From NCBI RefSeq assembly GCF_000735585.1, contig NZ_JNNO01000013.1, forward strand, positions 1 through 64,000: a stretch of DNA of 64,000 nucleotides, written 5' to 3'. The stretch is from Devosia sp. LC5 (GTDB taxonomy: Bacteria; Pseudomonadota; Alphaproteobacteria; Rhizobiales; Devosiaceae). Positions 53,966-62,964 of this stretch are shown here, piece after piece. A program made the position numbers and the translations under genes. Position 1 is the stretch's first letter, and every line of letters begins with the position of its first letter. Under the pieces are notes generated by a model that worked only from the letters and a program-made list of their open reading frames with translations, had not been told where the DNA came from and ran no database searches.

Positions 53966-55381
53966 CTAGCTGATCTTGTAGGCGTCTTTCGCGGCTTGAT
54001 AGCTCAAATGCTTGGCCAGCTCTTCGGCGGTGCGCTTGCTGAGGCGGTTTTCGGCGACCCAGGTGGCGAGGAACCCGCAGACTTCGCGGCGCCAGACGTC
54101 GTGGCGGGCGGGGATGGAGAGCAGGGCGCGGGTGTCGTCGTTGAAACCGGCGAGATTGTAGAAGCCGGCGGTTTCAACGACCTGGTCGAGATAGCGGCGG
54201 ATGCCTTGCGGGCTATCGTGGAACCACCAGGGCGGACCGATCATCAGGCTCGGCCAATAGCCGGCCATGGGGCCCAGCTCGCGGGCATAGGTGGTTTCGT
54301 CCAACACGAACATGATCAGCCGCAGGTTTGGCTCATTGCCGCAGCGGGCGAGCAAAGCGCGCAGGCCGTTGACATAGTCGGTGGTGCCGGGGATGTCGGC
54401 GCCCAGATCCGGGCCGCGCTCGGCAAAGAGCAAGGGATCGGTATTGCGGCGCGAACCGGCATGGAGCTGCATGACCATGCCGTCTTCGACGGACAGCAGG
54501 GCCATTTCGGTCATCATCTGGGCGCGGAACAGCTCGGCATCGGCGGCGTCGTGCTTGCCGGCGAGAATCTTGTCGAGCAGAGCCTGCTTTTCGATCAGCG
54601 GCAGATCAGCCGTGTTGGCCGAGGGCACACCATGGTCGGTGGCGACGGCGCCGTAGCGGCGGAAATATTCGCGGCGAGCCCGGTGGGCGTTGATCAGCCC
54701 ACCCCAATTGGTGACGTCCTCGCCGGTCAGTTCGGCGAATTTCCTGAGATTGTCGACAATGGCGGGGCGGCTCGGATCGGTCACGTCATCGGGGCGGTAG
54801 GTGGTGCGGACGCGACCCAGAATACCGGTTTCGGCCATTTTCTGGTGATGGACCAGGGGATCGAGGGCGAATTCGGTGGTGGCGATGACTTCGACCCTGG
54901 CGCGGTCGAGCAAAGCCAGCGGCAGCAGGTCGGGCGTGGCGAGGGCGGCGTCGATCGTGTCGTAGATGGCGTCGGCCGTGGCGGGGGACAGCTCATCGGT
55001 GATGCCGAAGGCCCAGTGCAGGGAATGGTCGATCCAGGTCTTGGATGGGGTGCCAGCAAAGAGGTGATAATTGGCGGCAAAGAGACGCCAGGCGGTGCGC
55101 CCATCGGCAACGGGCTTGCCATCCTTACGGGGGACGCCCAGCGCATCGTAATCGAGCCCGCGGCTGCGCAGCATGCGCAGGACATAGTGGTCGGGCGTGA
55201 GGAAGAGCGCAGCCGGATCGGAGAAGCGCCCATTGTTGGCGAACCAGGACGGATCGGTATGACCATGCGGGCAAATCAGCGGCAGGCCGGCTACGGCGGG
55301 ATAAAGCTCGCGGGCAATCGACTGGGCCGGTTGGGAGGCAGGGAACAAACGATCGGGGTGGAGATGGGCTGAATGGGTCAT
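53966..55381 (-). CDS. uxaC: Glucuronate isomerase
   Basis: A 471-residue enzyme that converts D-glucuronate to D-fructuronate (and galacturonate to tagaturonate) at the head of uronate catabolism. Diagnostic segments: LHPDRLFPASQPAQSIARELY, LPLICPHGHTDPSWFA with the metal-binding HGH, PSKTWIDHSLHWAFG and MQLHAGSRRNTD. I use the ATG at 55381, where the family alignment begins; the longest frame adds 37 residues. Ribosome binding is weak. Other uronate genes (uxaB, kdgK, kduD) are not in the window. Confidence 0.95.
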   Translation of the reverse strand: MTHSAHLHPDRLFPASQPAQSIARELYPAVAGLPLICPHGHTDPSWFANNGRFSDPAALFLTPDHYVLRMLRSRGLDYDALGVPRKDGKPVADGRTAWRLFAANYHLFAGTPSKTWIDHSLHWAFGITDELSPATADAIYDTIDAALATPDLLPLALLDRARVEVIATTEFALDPLVHHQKMAETGILGRVRTTYRPDDVTDPSRPAIVDNLRKFAELTGEDVTNWGGLINAHRARREYFRRYGAVATDHGVPSANTADLPLIEKQALLDKILAGKHDAADAELFRAQMMTEMALLSVEDGMVMQLHAGSRRNTDPLLFAERGPDLGADIPGTTDYVNGLRALLARCGNEPNLRLIMFVLDETTYARELGPMAGYWPSLMIGPPWWFHDSPQGIRRYLDQVVETAGFYNLAGFNDDTRALLSIPARHDVWRREVCGFLATWVAENRLSKRTAEELAKHLSYQAAKDAYKIS

Positions 55382-55595
55382 GGGCAATGTTCTGCCACGA
55401 CGCGCGGGCGGGATCAAGCATCTACCATACAAGATCAGGATAGATCGGATTTTATGTAAATTAACCGCTTTGGCAGGGAGGCTTTCGCGCAATGGGCGCG
55501 GCGAGGTTAGCTTTTCCGCGTGGGTGAGAAGAGCCTAATGGCGGCAAACTCCGACAAATCGCTGGCGCAGTGGCCGGCACTATAAGGGGCGGCAT

Positions 55596-55748
55596 ATGAC
55601 ACATCTGGATACATCGGACATCAAGGCGACACGGCTTGCGGCGCATCGCTCGGCGCAGATGCAGCGCATGCAGGCCATGTTGATGGCGGCAGGGCTGGCG
55701 GCGCTGGGTATCGTGGCGGTGGCGGCTTCGATGATGGCGGTGTTTTAG
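55596..55748 (+). CDS. Small single-helix membrane protein, 50 residues
   Basis: The predicted protein has a polar, His/Arg-containing N-terminal half with several Met and Gln, then a C-terminal membrane helix (AAGLAALGIVAVAASMMAV). AAGGGG six bases before the ATG is a good ribosome binding site. No family recognised. It is upstream of the TctD-like regulator but separated by a family B repeat, so a functional link is not implied. Confidence 0.5.
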   Translation: MTHLDTSDIKATRLAAHRSAQMQRMQAMLMAAGLAALGIVAVAASMMAVF

Positions 55749-55759
55749 GAGCATCCTTC

Positions 55760-55851
55760 AGTAGACCTCATCCTGAGCTTGTCGAAGGAGGAGGTCGCGA
55801 CTGAATAGTGCCACGACCTCGTGGTTCGACAGGCTCACCATGCGGTCTACT
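55760..55851. repeat. Inverted-repeat element, family B (copy 4)
   Basis: AGTAGACCTCATCCTGAGCTT and the inverted GGTTCGACAGGCTCACCATG, then CGGTCTACT, with GTGCCACGACCTCGTGG between. Located in the leader of the response regulator gene. Confidence 0.8.
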
Positions 55852-55941
55852 GGGGCGAGGGATGATGGGGGCTTCCCAGCGCTGGTGCTGACACGCAAGG
55901 CGAAACTCCATACTGTGCCGGCAGGGAGACCATCGGCGCTG

Positions 55942-56613
55942 ATGCGAATATTGCTTGTCGAAGATAATGAAGACCTGGGCGAGGCCATCGAGAAGCGGCT
56001 GCGTACGGCGGGGCATTCGGTGGAATGGGTGCGGGACGGCAATGACGTGGTGCCGGCCGCCGAGGGTGATGTTTTCGATGCGGTGGCGCTCGATCTGATG
56101 CTGCCCAATCGCGACGGGATCGGGCTGATCGCCGAATTGCGCAAGCGCAAGTTCAATGCGCCGATCCTGGTGATTACGGCGCGCTCGGAAATCGACGACA
56201 AGGTGAGCCTGCTCGATCTGGGGGCCGATGATTATCTGGTGAAACCCTTCGATCTGCGCGAGCTGGAAGCGCGGCTGCGGGCGCTGATGCGGCGGACCGG
56301 CGGGCAGACCACCAGCACGCTGGGCGTGGGCAATCTGGCGCTGGACATGGCGGGGCTCAATGCCTCGATCGGCGGCAAATCGCTGGAGCTGGGGCGGCGC
56401 GAATTCCGGCTGCTGGAAATTCTGGTGACCAATGCGGGCAAGGTGGTACCCAAGGAGCGGCTGATGAACCAGCTGTTCAATTTCGACGAGGCGGTGTCGG
56501 TCAATGCGCTGGAGCTGCATATCTCGCGGCTGCGCAAGAAGCTGGAAGCGGCGAGCATTGAGATCGGCACGGTGCGTGGCGTGGGCTATGTGTTGCGGGC
56601 GCCGCATGGGTAG
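55942..56613 (+). CDS. OmpR-family response regulator, TctD-like
   Basis: A 223-residue regulator with a receiver (phosphoacceptor D51, T79, K101 in LVKPFD) and a winged-helix DNA-binding domain (about 125-220; LGRREFRLLEILVTNAGKVVPKERL and VNALELHISRLRKKL). The ATG at 55942 gives MRILLVEDNEDLGEA; the longer frame upstream is repeat sequence. It is encoded 153 bases before the kinase/binding-protein fusion and convergent to tctCBA, so it probably controls citrate/tricarboxylate uptake. Confidence 0.93.
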   Translation: MRILLVEDNEDLGEAIEKRLRTAGHSVEWVRDGNDVVPAAEGDVFDAVALDLMLPNRDGIGLIAELRKRKFNAPILVITARSEIDDKVSLLDLGADDYLVKPFDLRELEARLRALMRRTGGQTTSTLGVGNLALDMAGLNASIGGKSLELGRREFRLLEILVTNAGKVVPKERLMNQLFNFDEAVSVNALELHISRLRKKLEAASIEIGTVRGVGYVLRAPHG

Positions 56614-56624
56614 GGCTTTTTCTT

Positions 56625-56760
56625 CGTCACCTCTCCCTTGGGGGGAGAGGTCGGCTCGCCCTCGCGAGACGGGTGAGGGGGCCTTTCTCCACCACCCCGC
56701 CAGGAAAAGGCCCCCTCACCCGCCCCTTCGGGTCGACCTCTCCCCCAAAGGGAGAGGTGT
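56625..56760. repeat. Palindromic repeats, family A, overlapping the kinase ribosome binding site
   Basis: TCACCTCTCCCTTGGGGGGAG with AGGTCGGCTCGCCCTCGCGAG, then inverted GGCCCCCTCACCCGCC and CCTCTCCCCCAAAGGGAGAGG. The final GGGAGAGG lies 11-18 bases before the kinase GTG and would act as its ribosome binding site. Confidence 0.8.
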
Positions 56761-56766
56761 GGTGCC

Positions 56767-59238
56767 GTGACCGAGCCCAGAAGTTCCTTTTCCATCAGGC
56801 GGCGGATTTTGGCGCTGGCGGTGGCGTTGCTGCTGGGCGCTGCGGTAATCCTGGTGGTGTTCATCCGCGATTATGCGGAGCGGGCGGCCGACCGGGCGTT
56901 TGACCGGTTGCTGGCTGCGTCGGCACTGACCATTGCCGGGGCGGTACAGGTGGAAAACGATGCGGTGATCGTGGAATTGCCGTTTGCCTCGTTTGGCATG
57001 TTTTCCGGGCGCGACCGGGTGTTTTATGCGGTGGAAGACCCGCGTGGACGGGCGGTGACCGGCTATGGTGACCTGTCGGCAGACCTTGAAGAAATGCAGT
57101 CGGCGGGGCCGGTGTTTCAGGACGCGATGTATCGCGGCGAACTGGTGCGGGTGGCCAGCGTTGGGCGGCTGACCTCGTCGGCCAGCGAGACCGATTGGGT
57201 GACCATTCATGTGGCCGAAACGCAGAATGAGCGCGAGGCGCTGGCCAATGAGATATTGGGCAATGCCATCGTGCCGGTGGTGGCGCTGACGCTGCTGGCG
57301 GTGGCGCTGGTGTGGTTTGGCATCGGGCGGATGTTTGCCCCGCTCTACCAGTTGGAACAGGCTTTGCGCGGGCGGGCGCCCGATGACCTGTCGCCGCTGG
57401 ATGTGCCGGTGCCGGTGGAGGTGAGCCAGCTGGTGGGGGCGCTCAATGCCTTCATGGCGCGGCTGGGCAGCAGCATGGAGCGGCTGAGCGGGCTGGTGGC
57501 GGAGGCGGCCCATGAAGTGCGCACGCCGCTGGCTTCGCTAAGGGCGCAGGCGGAAGTGGCGATGGATGAGCAGGACCCCGATGCGCTGCGGCGGCGGGTG
57601 GGGCGCATTCACCAGGGGGCGATCCATGCCAGCCAATTGGTGTCGCAATTGCTGATGGACGCGACGATTTCCCATCGGCTGGAGAACCAGGAAAGCGACA
57701 CGACGCCATTCGGAGCAGTGATCGAGGATGTGCGGCAGCGGCTGGATGGCGATCAGGCGGCGCGGCTCAGCCTCGATATTCCCGAGGCGGTGGCGGCGGC
57801 GCAAATCCGTGGCGACCGGGTGGCGCTGCGAGAGATGGTCCGCAATGTGGTTGATAATGCCATGATCTATTCGGAGGGATCGGTTTCCATTGCCGGAGTG
57901 GCGCAGGATGGCTTGCTGACCATGGTGGTGACCGATAGCGGGCCGGGCATTCCCGAGGGGGAAAAAGCGGTGGTACTGGAGCGATTCAAGCGGGGCAGCA
58001 GCGCCAGCGCCAAGGTGGGATCGGGCCTGGGGCTATCGATCGTCAAGCGGGTGGTGGTGGCGCATCGCGGGGCGCTGCGGCTGAAGGACCGGGAGGGCGG
58101 CGGGCTGGCGGTGGAAATCGAATTGCCGCTGGTGGGGCGCAATGCCAGGCTCGAGCAGTTGCGCAAGGCGCTGGGGAGCGTCGCCATGCTGGCGCTGTGC
58201 CTGCTGCTGGTGCAGCCGCAGGCGGCGCGGGCGGTGGAGTCGCGGTATCCGGCGCCCGATGGCAGCACCGAGCAGGTGCTGACCATACTGGGCGTGACCG
58301 ATACGCCGCTATTCGCCCAGTTCGTGGCGGGGTTTCAGCTGCGCTGGCCGGGAGTGACGGTGATTTACGAAGAGACGGATTCGGTGCCGCTGTATGAGCG
58401 GTTTCTGGCGGGGGATACCGACCCCAAGCCGGATCTGGTGATCAGTTCGGCCTCGGATTTGCAGGTCAAGCTGGCCAATGATGGCTATGCGCTGGCCTAT
58501 GACAGCCCCTATCTGGCGCAGCTGCCGGAATGGGCGCATTGGCGCAATGAGCTGTTCGGGTTCACCTTCGAGCCGGCGGTGATCATCTATAATCCCGACC
58601 TGATCGGGGCCGACGAAGTGCCGCGCACACATCTGACGCTGGCTGAGTTGCTGGAGAACCAGACCGCGCGGTTCCGCGGCAAGATCGCGACCTATCATAT
58701 CGGGGTCTCGGGCGTGGGCTATCTGCTGGCGGCACAGGACCAGACGATTTCATCGAACTTCTGGCGGCTGGCGGCAGCATTTGGCCGGGTGAATGCGCAA
58801 TTCAGCGGGTCGAGCCCGGCAATTCTGAACGGCGTGGCCGATGGCTCGCTGGCGCTGGGCTATAATGTGCTGGGCTCCTACGCCTTTGCGCGCAAGGCCG
58901 CAGGGGCCAATATCGAAATCGTGGTGCCCGACGATTATGTGCTGGTGCTGACGCGCTCGATGATGATCCCGCGGGATGCGCCCTACCCCGAACTGGGCAA
59001 GGCGTTTGTCGATTTTGCACTATCGCCGGAGGGGCAGGCCATTGCGGCGGGGCAGACAGCGTTGGGGTCGGTGGTGGCCGGCGGCGTTGGAGAATGGAGC
59101 AGCGAGGCCATTGCGGCGCGCGGGCGCGGGGTGATCCAGCCGATACCACTGGGTCCGGCGCTACTGGTGTCGCTCGACCAGCAGAGGAAGCGGCGGTTTC
59201 TGGATACCTGGCAGGAAATTGTTTCGCCCAAGCCTTAG
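56767..59238 (+). CDS. Sensor histidine kinase (TctE-like) fused to a periplasmic solute-binding protein
   Basis: One 823-residue frame. TM1 (about 13-33), periplasmic sensor (34-165), TM2 (166-186), HAMP-like linker, HisKA with H249 in EAAHEVRTPL, and an ATPase with N364, TDSGPG (389-394) and GSGLGL (418-423): an intact kinase. Then a signal-peptide-like stretch (about 460-489, LALCLLLV then QAARA) leads into a periplasmic binding protein (about 500-820; PDLVISSASDLQVKLAND, VIIYNPDLIG, FVDFALSPEGQAIA). An internal ATG at 58186 with GGGGAG seven bases upstream could also start the binding protein alone. GTG start at 56767. Located beside the regulator and tctCBA. Confidence 0.88.
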   Translation: MTEPRSSFSIRRRILALAVALLLGAAVILVVFIRDYAERAADRAFDRLLAASALTIAGAVQVENDAVIVELPFASFGMFSGRDRVFYAVEDPRGRAVTGYGDLSADLEEMQSAGPVFQDAMYRGELVRVASVGRLTSSASETDWVTIHVAETQNEREALANEILGNAIVPVVALTLLAVALVWFGIGRMFAPLYQLEQALRGRAPDDLSPLDVPVPVEVSQLVGALNAFMARLGSSMERLSGLVAEAAHEVRTPLASLRAQAEVAMDEQDPDALRRRVGRIHQGAIHASQLVSQLLMDATISHRLENQESDTTPFGAVIEDVRQRLDGDQAARLSLDIPEAVAAAQIRGDRVALREMVRNVVDNAMIYSEGSVSIAGVAQDGLLTMVVTDSGPGIPEGEKAVVLERFKRGSSASAKVGSGLGLSIVKRVVVAHRGALRLKDREGGGLAVEIELPLVGRNARLEQLRKALGSVAMLALCLLLVQPQAARAVESRYPAPDGSTEQVLTILGVTDTPLFAQFVAGFQLRWPGVTVIYEETDSVPLYERFLAGDTDPKPDLVISSASDLQVKLANDGYALAYDSPYLAQLPEWAHWRNELFGFTFEPAVIIYNPDLIGADEVPRTHLTLAELLENQTARFRGKIATYHIGVSGVGYLLAAQDQTISSNFWRLAAAFGRVNAQFSGSSPAILNGVADGSLALGYNVLGSYAFARKAAGANIEIVVPDDYVLVLTRSMMIPRDAPYPELGKAFVDFALSPEGQAIAAGQTALGSVVAGGVGEWSSEAIAARGRGVIQPIPLGPALLVSLDQQRKRRFLDTWQEIVSPKP

Positions 59239-59613
59239 GGGGCTTGCCTTCGCCCCTTGAGGAGAAGGTGCCCGAAGGGCGGATGAGGGGTTTTCTTTCC
59301 CCAGCTTCTGGCATGGGATGACGCAGGACCCCTCACCCTGTCATTTCTGCTGGACGCAGAAATGTCGTCCCTCTCCCACAAGGGGAGAGGGTTGGCTCCG
59401 TGTTCGGTCTCACTCCCGCGCAAATCCCCATGCGCTCAGCGCATGGCAGCGGGTGGGTGTTTGGAATATCGGCCGGAAATGGGCGTTTGCGGGCAGGCAT
59501 TCGCGCTGGACGCATGGCTGGAATGATGGAATTGCCCTACCGGCGGGGGCCGGATGAGCCCATTTACACAATCATGAAAGCGAGCGGCGATCTGGCCGGG
59601 GCTTTAGAGGAAA
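59239..59613. other. Intergenic region with family A repeats
   Basis: About 375 bases after the fusion gene. The first half (59242-59392) is family A repeat with the palindrome ATTTCTGCTGGACGCAGAAAT. The second half is unique and must hold the promoter of the small gene at 59620; CATGCGCTCAGCGCATG is a perfect palindrome near 59439-59455. No other gene seen. Confidence 0.6.
59242..59392. repeat. Palindromic repeats, family A
   Basis: CTTCGCCCCTTGAGGAGAAGG, GCCCGAAGGGCGGATGAGGGG and, inverted, CCCCTCACCCTG with CCCTCTCCCACAAGGGGAGAG. Confidence 0.75.
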
Positions 59614-59619
59614 ATGGCA

Positions 59620-59790
59620 ATGAGCACTCATCGGAACAATCGTTTCTTTGCAGCCCTTGGCACCTTCGTGGAAGTGTTCGGCAGCGCTGCTGCCGTGTCC
59701 AACGCGGTGGAAGCCGGGCGTGCGCCCAAGGCCAAGCACCTCAAGACCCTTGGCATCGACGCCGACGCTTTCCGTTCGATCGGCAGGTAA
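59620..59790 (+). CDS. Small DUF1127-like protein, 56 residues
   Basis: Sequence begins MSTHRNNRFFAALGTFVEVF and ends LKTLGIDADAFRSIGR. The basic middle (NAVEAGRAPKAKH) and the final LxxLGIDxxxFxxIGR match a group of 50-60 residue proteins common in Rhizobiales and related to DUF1127. AGAGG sits nine bases before the ATG at 59620; an ATG at 59614 in frame is too close to it. A strong terminator follows, which supports a real short transcript. Role unknown, possibly RNA binding. Confidence 0.7.
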   Translation: MSTHRNNRFFAALGTFVEVFGSAAAVSNAVEAGRAPKAKHLKTLGIDADAFRSIGR

Positions 59791-59858
59791 GTCTCCTGCT
59801 CGAAGCGGGGCGCTGGCCCCTCCCTGTGCGACCCGTATCGAGTTGCCGGTCAACGTGA

Positions 59859-59905
59859 AAAAGCCCGGATGCGCTGTGATGGCGCGTCCGGGCTTTTGCT
59901 TTTTC
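59859..59905 (+). terminator. Rho-independent terminator (bidirectional)
   Basis: AAAGCCCGGATGCGC and GCGCGTCCGGGCTTTT form a long stem followed by TTTTGCTTTTT on the plus strand. A-rich flank on the other side lets it also serve the convergent tctA. Confidence 0.85.
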
Positions 59906-59924
59906 GGGCCATGCCCGCGCCTGA

Positions 59925-61472
59925 CTAGTCCTCGTCGCTGGCCAATTGCCCCAATACCTGACCCTTGCCGCGCAGACGGAACCAGAGCGGAACCAGCACT
60001 GCCGCCGCCGCCAAGACATAGAGCGTGATGGCAATGGGGGAGTGGAACAGCACCAGCGGATCGCCCTGGCTGATGGCAAGGGCACGGCGCAATTGCTGTT
60101 CGGCCATGGGACCAAGGATCAGCCCCACGACCACCGGGGCAATAGGATAGCCGAAGCGGCGCAGCAGATAGCCCAATATGCCGAAGGCAAGCAGCAGCAT
60201 CAGCTCGAACGAGAAGCGGATACCGAAGAGGTTTCCCGACATCGCGCCATTGGCACCAAGCGTGCCCAGGGTGGCGAAGACCAGGATGCCGCCATAGAGC
60301 CAGGGCTTGGGGATGGTCAGCAATTTCACCCAGAGGCCGATTAGCGGCAGATTGAGCACGATCAGCATGAAATTGGCGACCAGCAGGCTGGCAATCAACG
60401 CCCAGACCAGGCTGGCATTATTGGTGAAAAGCAGCGGGCCGGGCTGTAGGCCGAATTGCTGGAAGCCGGCCAGCATGATGGCGGCGGTAGCCGTGGTGGG
60501 CAGGCCCAGCGTCAATAGCGGCACCAGTGTGCCGGCGGCCGACGCATTATTGGCAGCCTCGGGACCCGCCACGCCCTCGATGGCGCCGTGACCGAATTCC
60601 TCAGGTTTTTTGGCGAAGGTCTTTTCGGCGCTGTAGGACAGGAAACTGGCCACATCGGCGCCACCAGCCGGCATGGCGCCAATCGGAAAGCCCACAGCGG
60701 TGCCGCGCAGCCAGGGCAGCCAGGACCGTTTCCAATCTTCCCTGGTCATCCAGACCGAGCCTTTGACGGACAGAACCTCGTCATTCACCTGGCTGCGATC
60801 GGCTGCCATCTTGAGGGTTTCCCCGATGGCGAAAAGCGCCACCGCCAGCGTCGTCACCTCGATGCCGTCGAGCAGATCGGGGATGCCGAAGGACATGCGC
60901 GCCTGACCGGTCTGCAGATCGATGCCGATAATGCCCAGGCCCAGGCCCAGGAACAGCGCAGTGAGCCCGCGTAAAGCGCTGTCGCCAAACGCTGCAGATA
61001 CGGTGATGAAGGCCAGCACCATCAGCGCGAAATATTCGGCCGGTCCAAAGGCCAGCGCGAACTTGACGACCCATGGGGCGACAAACGCCAGCGCCAGGGT
61101 AGCGATCAGGCCGGCGACGAAAGAGCCAATTGCCGCGGTGGCAAGCGCCGGGCCGCCGCGGCCTTTGCGGGCCATCTTGTTGCCTTCTAGCGCAGTGACG
61201 ATCGATGCGCTCTCGCCCGGCGTGTTGAGCAGGATGGAGGTGGTCGAGCCGCCATACATGCCGCCATAATAGATGCCGGCGAACATGATGAGCGAGCCGG
61301 CCGGATCAAGTTTGTAAGTGACGGGCAGCAGCAGCGCCACGGTGAGCGCCGGGCCGATGCCAGGCAAAACGCCGACGGCGGTGCCCAAGGTGACACCGAT
61401 CAGTGCATAGATGAGGTTTTGCCATTGCAGGGCGGCGATCAGGCCCTGCGCGAGAAGTCCGAAAGTATCCAT
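59925..61472 (-). CDS. tctA: Tripartite tricarboxylate transporter, large membrane subunit
   Basis: A 515-residue inner-membrane protein with about eleven helices. TctA signatures are [45 protein letters not shown] and, in the second half, [33 protein letters not shown]. It forms the transport path for citrate-like tricarboxylates, fed by TctC. It starts 15 bases after tctB. The last gene of tctCBA, convergent with the small DUF1127-like gene. Confidence 0.97.
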   Translation of the reverse strand: MDTFGLLAQGLIAALQWQNLIYALIGVTLGTAVGVLPGIGPALTVALLLPVTYKLDPAGSLIMFAGIYYGGMYGGSTTSILLNTPGESASIVTALEGNKMARKGRGGPALATAAIGSFVAGLIATLALAFVAPWVVKFALAFGPAEYFALMVLAFITVSAAFGDSALRGLTALFLGLGLGIIGIDLQTGQARMSFGIPDLLDGIEVTTLAVALFAIGETLKMAADRSQVNDEVLSVKGSVWMTREDWKRSWLPWLRGTAVGFPIGAMPAGGADVASFLSYSAEKTFAKKPEEFGHGAIEGVAGPEAANNASAAGTLVPLLTLGLPTTATAAIMLAGFQQFGLQPGPLLFTNNASLVWALIASLLVANFMLIVLNLPLIGLWVKLLTIPKPWLYGGILVFATLGTLGANGAMSGNLFGIRFSFELMLLLAFGILGYLLRRFGYPIAPVVVGLILGPMAEQQLRRALAISQGDPLVLFHSPIAITLYVLAAAAVLVPLWFRLRGKGQVLGQLASDED

Positions 61473-61487
61473 GGCGGCAGCTTCCGA

Positions 61488-61973
61488 TCAGGGAATTAGG
61501 CGTTCGAGGGGACCCGAGGGCAGCGAGAGCTGCAGGCCCTTGGCGAAGGCAAACCAGACAAGGAAGGCAAAGACCGCCCCGATGGGAATGGTTTGCCATA
61601 GCGGTCCACGCCCGAAGGCCTTGGCCGTGAAGGCGAAAAGAACGCCGGTCGCGATGGAAAATCCGGCGGTCGACAACAGCAGGAGCTGGGCTACCAGCCC
61701 CGCCACGATCCACATGATGGGCCGGTAATTGTCTGCCTCGCGCGCCGGAAAGCCATGGCGGAATGCCGACACGACGGTGCCGACGGAGAGCAGCAGCAGC
61801 CCACCCGCGATGATGTAGGGGAAGACCGTGGGGCCAACCCGCGCCTGGACGGGCGGCAGGCGCATCTGGCTGGTCTGCCAGATGATGACCACCGCGATGG
61901 CGGCGAGAATGGCCGCGATGACAAGCGCCGCCCCATCGGGGCGGCGCGAGAGATTGGGTTCGCCGGAGCTCAC
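61488..61973 (-). CDS. tctB: Tripartite tricarboxylate transporter, small membrane subunit
   Basis: A 161-residue protein with four hydrophobic helices, the usual shape of TctB, which is poorly conserved in sequence. Position between tctC and tctA supports the call. The start overlaps the tctC stop by four bases (ATGA). A cytoplasmic N terminus of 16 polar residues precedes the first helix. Confidence 0.93.
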   Translation of the reverse strand: MSSGEPNLSRRPDGAALVIAAILAAIAVVIIWQTSQMRLPPVQARVGPTVFPYIIAGGLLLLSVGTVVSAFRHGFPAREADNYRPIMWIVAGLVAQLLLLSTAGFSIATGVLFAFTAKAFGRGPLWQTIPIGAVFAFLVWFAFAKGLQLSLPSGPLERLIP

Positions 61974-62914
61974 TGCACCAGCCCGATGTCTTTCAGGATG
62001 GCGGCAGTCGCCTCGGTGTCGGCGGCAAGCTGAGCAGTGAACTCGTCACCAGCGAGATAGGTGTTGACCCAGCCCTTGGTTTCGAGCGTGGTCTGCCAGG
62101 CGGCCGAATTCACCATCTTTTCGATATCGGCGGTAATGGCGGCCTTCTGCTCGTCGGTGATGCCGGGGGCAGCGGCAACCATGCGCCAGTTCTGCAGCGC
62201 CATATCGACGCCGGCTTCCTTGAGGGTCGGTGCATCGACGCCCGGAATGCGGGTGTCGCTGGACACGGCCAGCAGGCGGAGTTCGCCGGCAGCAATCTGG
62301 CTCGAGAATTCGGAATAGCCCGAGATGCCCACGGTGACCTGGCCGCCAAGCAGGGCAGCAAGGGCTTCGCCACCGCCCGAATAGGCGATGTAGTTGACAG
62401 TGGTCGGATCGACTCCGACCGTCTTGGCGATGAGACCGGCCGTGATATGGTCGGCGCCGCCGGCCGAACCGCCGGCCCAGGCAACCGAGCCCGCGTCGGC
62501 CTTCAGCTTGGCGACCAGGTCGTCCATGGTCTGCAGCTCGGACGCCGCAGGCACAACGATAACCACCGCCTCGCCGGTGAGGCGGGCGATCGGGGTAACC
62601 TGCTCAAGGGTTACGGGCGAGGCATTGGTGAGAATGGCACCCACCATCACGTAACCGCCGACGATCAGGGCATCGGGATTGCCGCTTTCCTGATTGACGA
62701 ACTGGGCAAGGCCGATCGTGCCACCGGCGCCCGGCACGTTGGTGACCTGGACATTGCCCGAAATGCCCTCCGATTGCAGGGCCTCCTGCATGGAACGGGC
62801 GGTCTGGTCCCAGCCGCCGCCGGGGGCAGCAGGGGCCAGAATGGTGTAATCGGCGGCGAAAGCGGGAACGGCCATAGCGCCGGACATCAGCGCGGCCAAA
62901 AGCAGCTTGTTCAT
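61970..62914 (-). CDS. tctC: Tripartite tricarboxylate transporter, periplasmic binding protein
   Basis: A 314-residue receptor. The 21-residue signal peptide ([20 protein letters not shown]) is followed by [24 protein letters not shown], typical of TctC; citrate is the best guess for the ligand. GGGAGGATCT before the ATG at 62914 is a near-perfect ribosome binding site, which rules out the ATG four codons earlier. First gene of tctCBA, with candidate operator repeats 66-84 bases upstream. Confidence 0.95.
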   Translation of the reverse strand: MNKLLLAALMSGAMAVPAFAADYTILAPAAPGGGWDQTARSMQEALQSEGISGNVQVTNVPGAGGTIGLAQFVNQESGNPDALIVGGYVMVGAILTNASPVTLEQVTPIARLTGEAVVIVVPAASELQTMDDLVAKLKADAGSVAWAGGSAGGADHITAGLIAKTVGVDPTTVNYIAYSGGGEALAALLGGQVTVGISGYSEFSSQIAAGELRLLAVSSDTRIPGVDAPTLKEAGVDMALQNWRMVAAAPGITDEQKAAITADIEKMVNSAAWQTTLETKGWVNTYLAGDEFTAQLAADTEATAAILKDIGLVQ

Positions 62915-62964
62915 AGATCCTCCCATGTAAAAATCCGAACGTCGTTCCGTCCGGCAGGTCCGCC

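Noticed and set aside
53996-55372. 458-residue plus-strand open frame
   Set aside because: Antisense shadow of uxaC, which has clear catalytic motifs on the minus strand.
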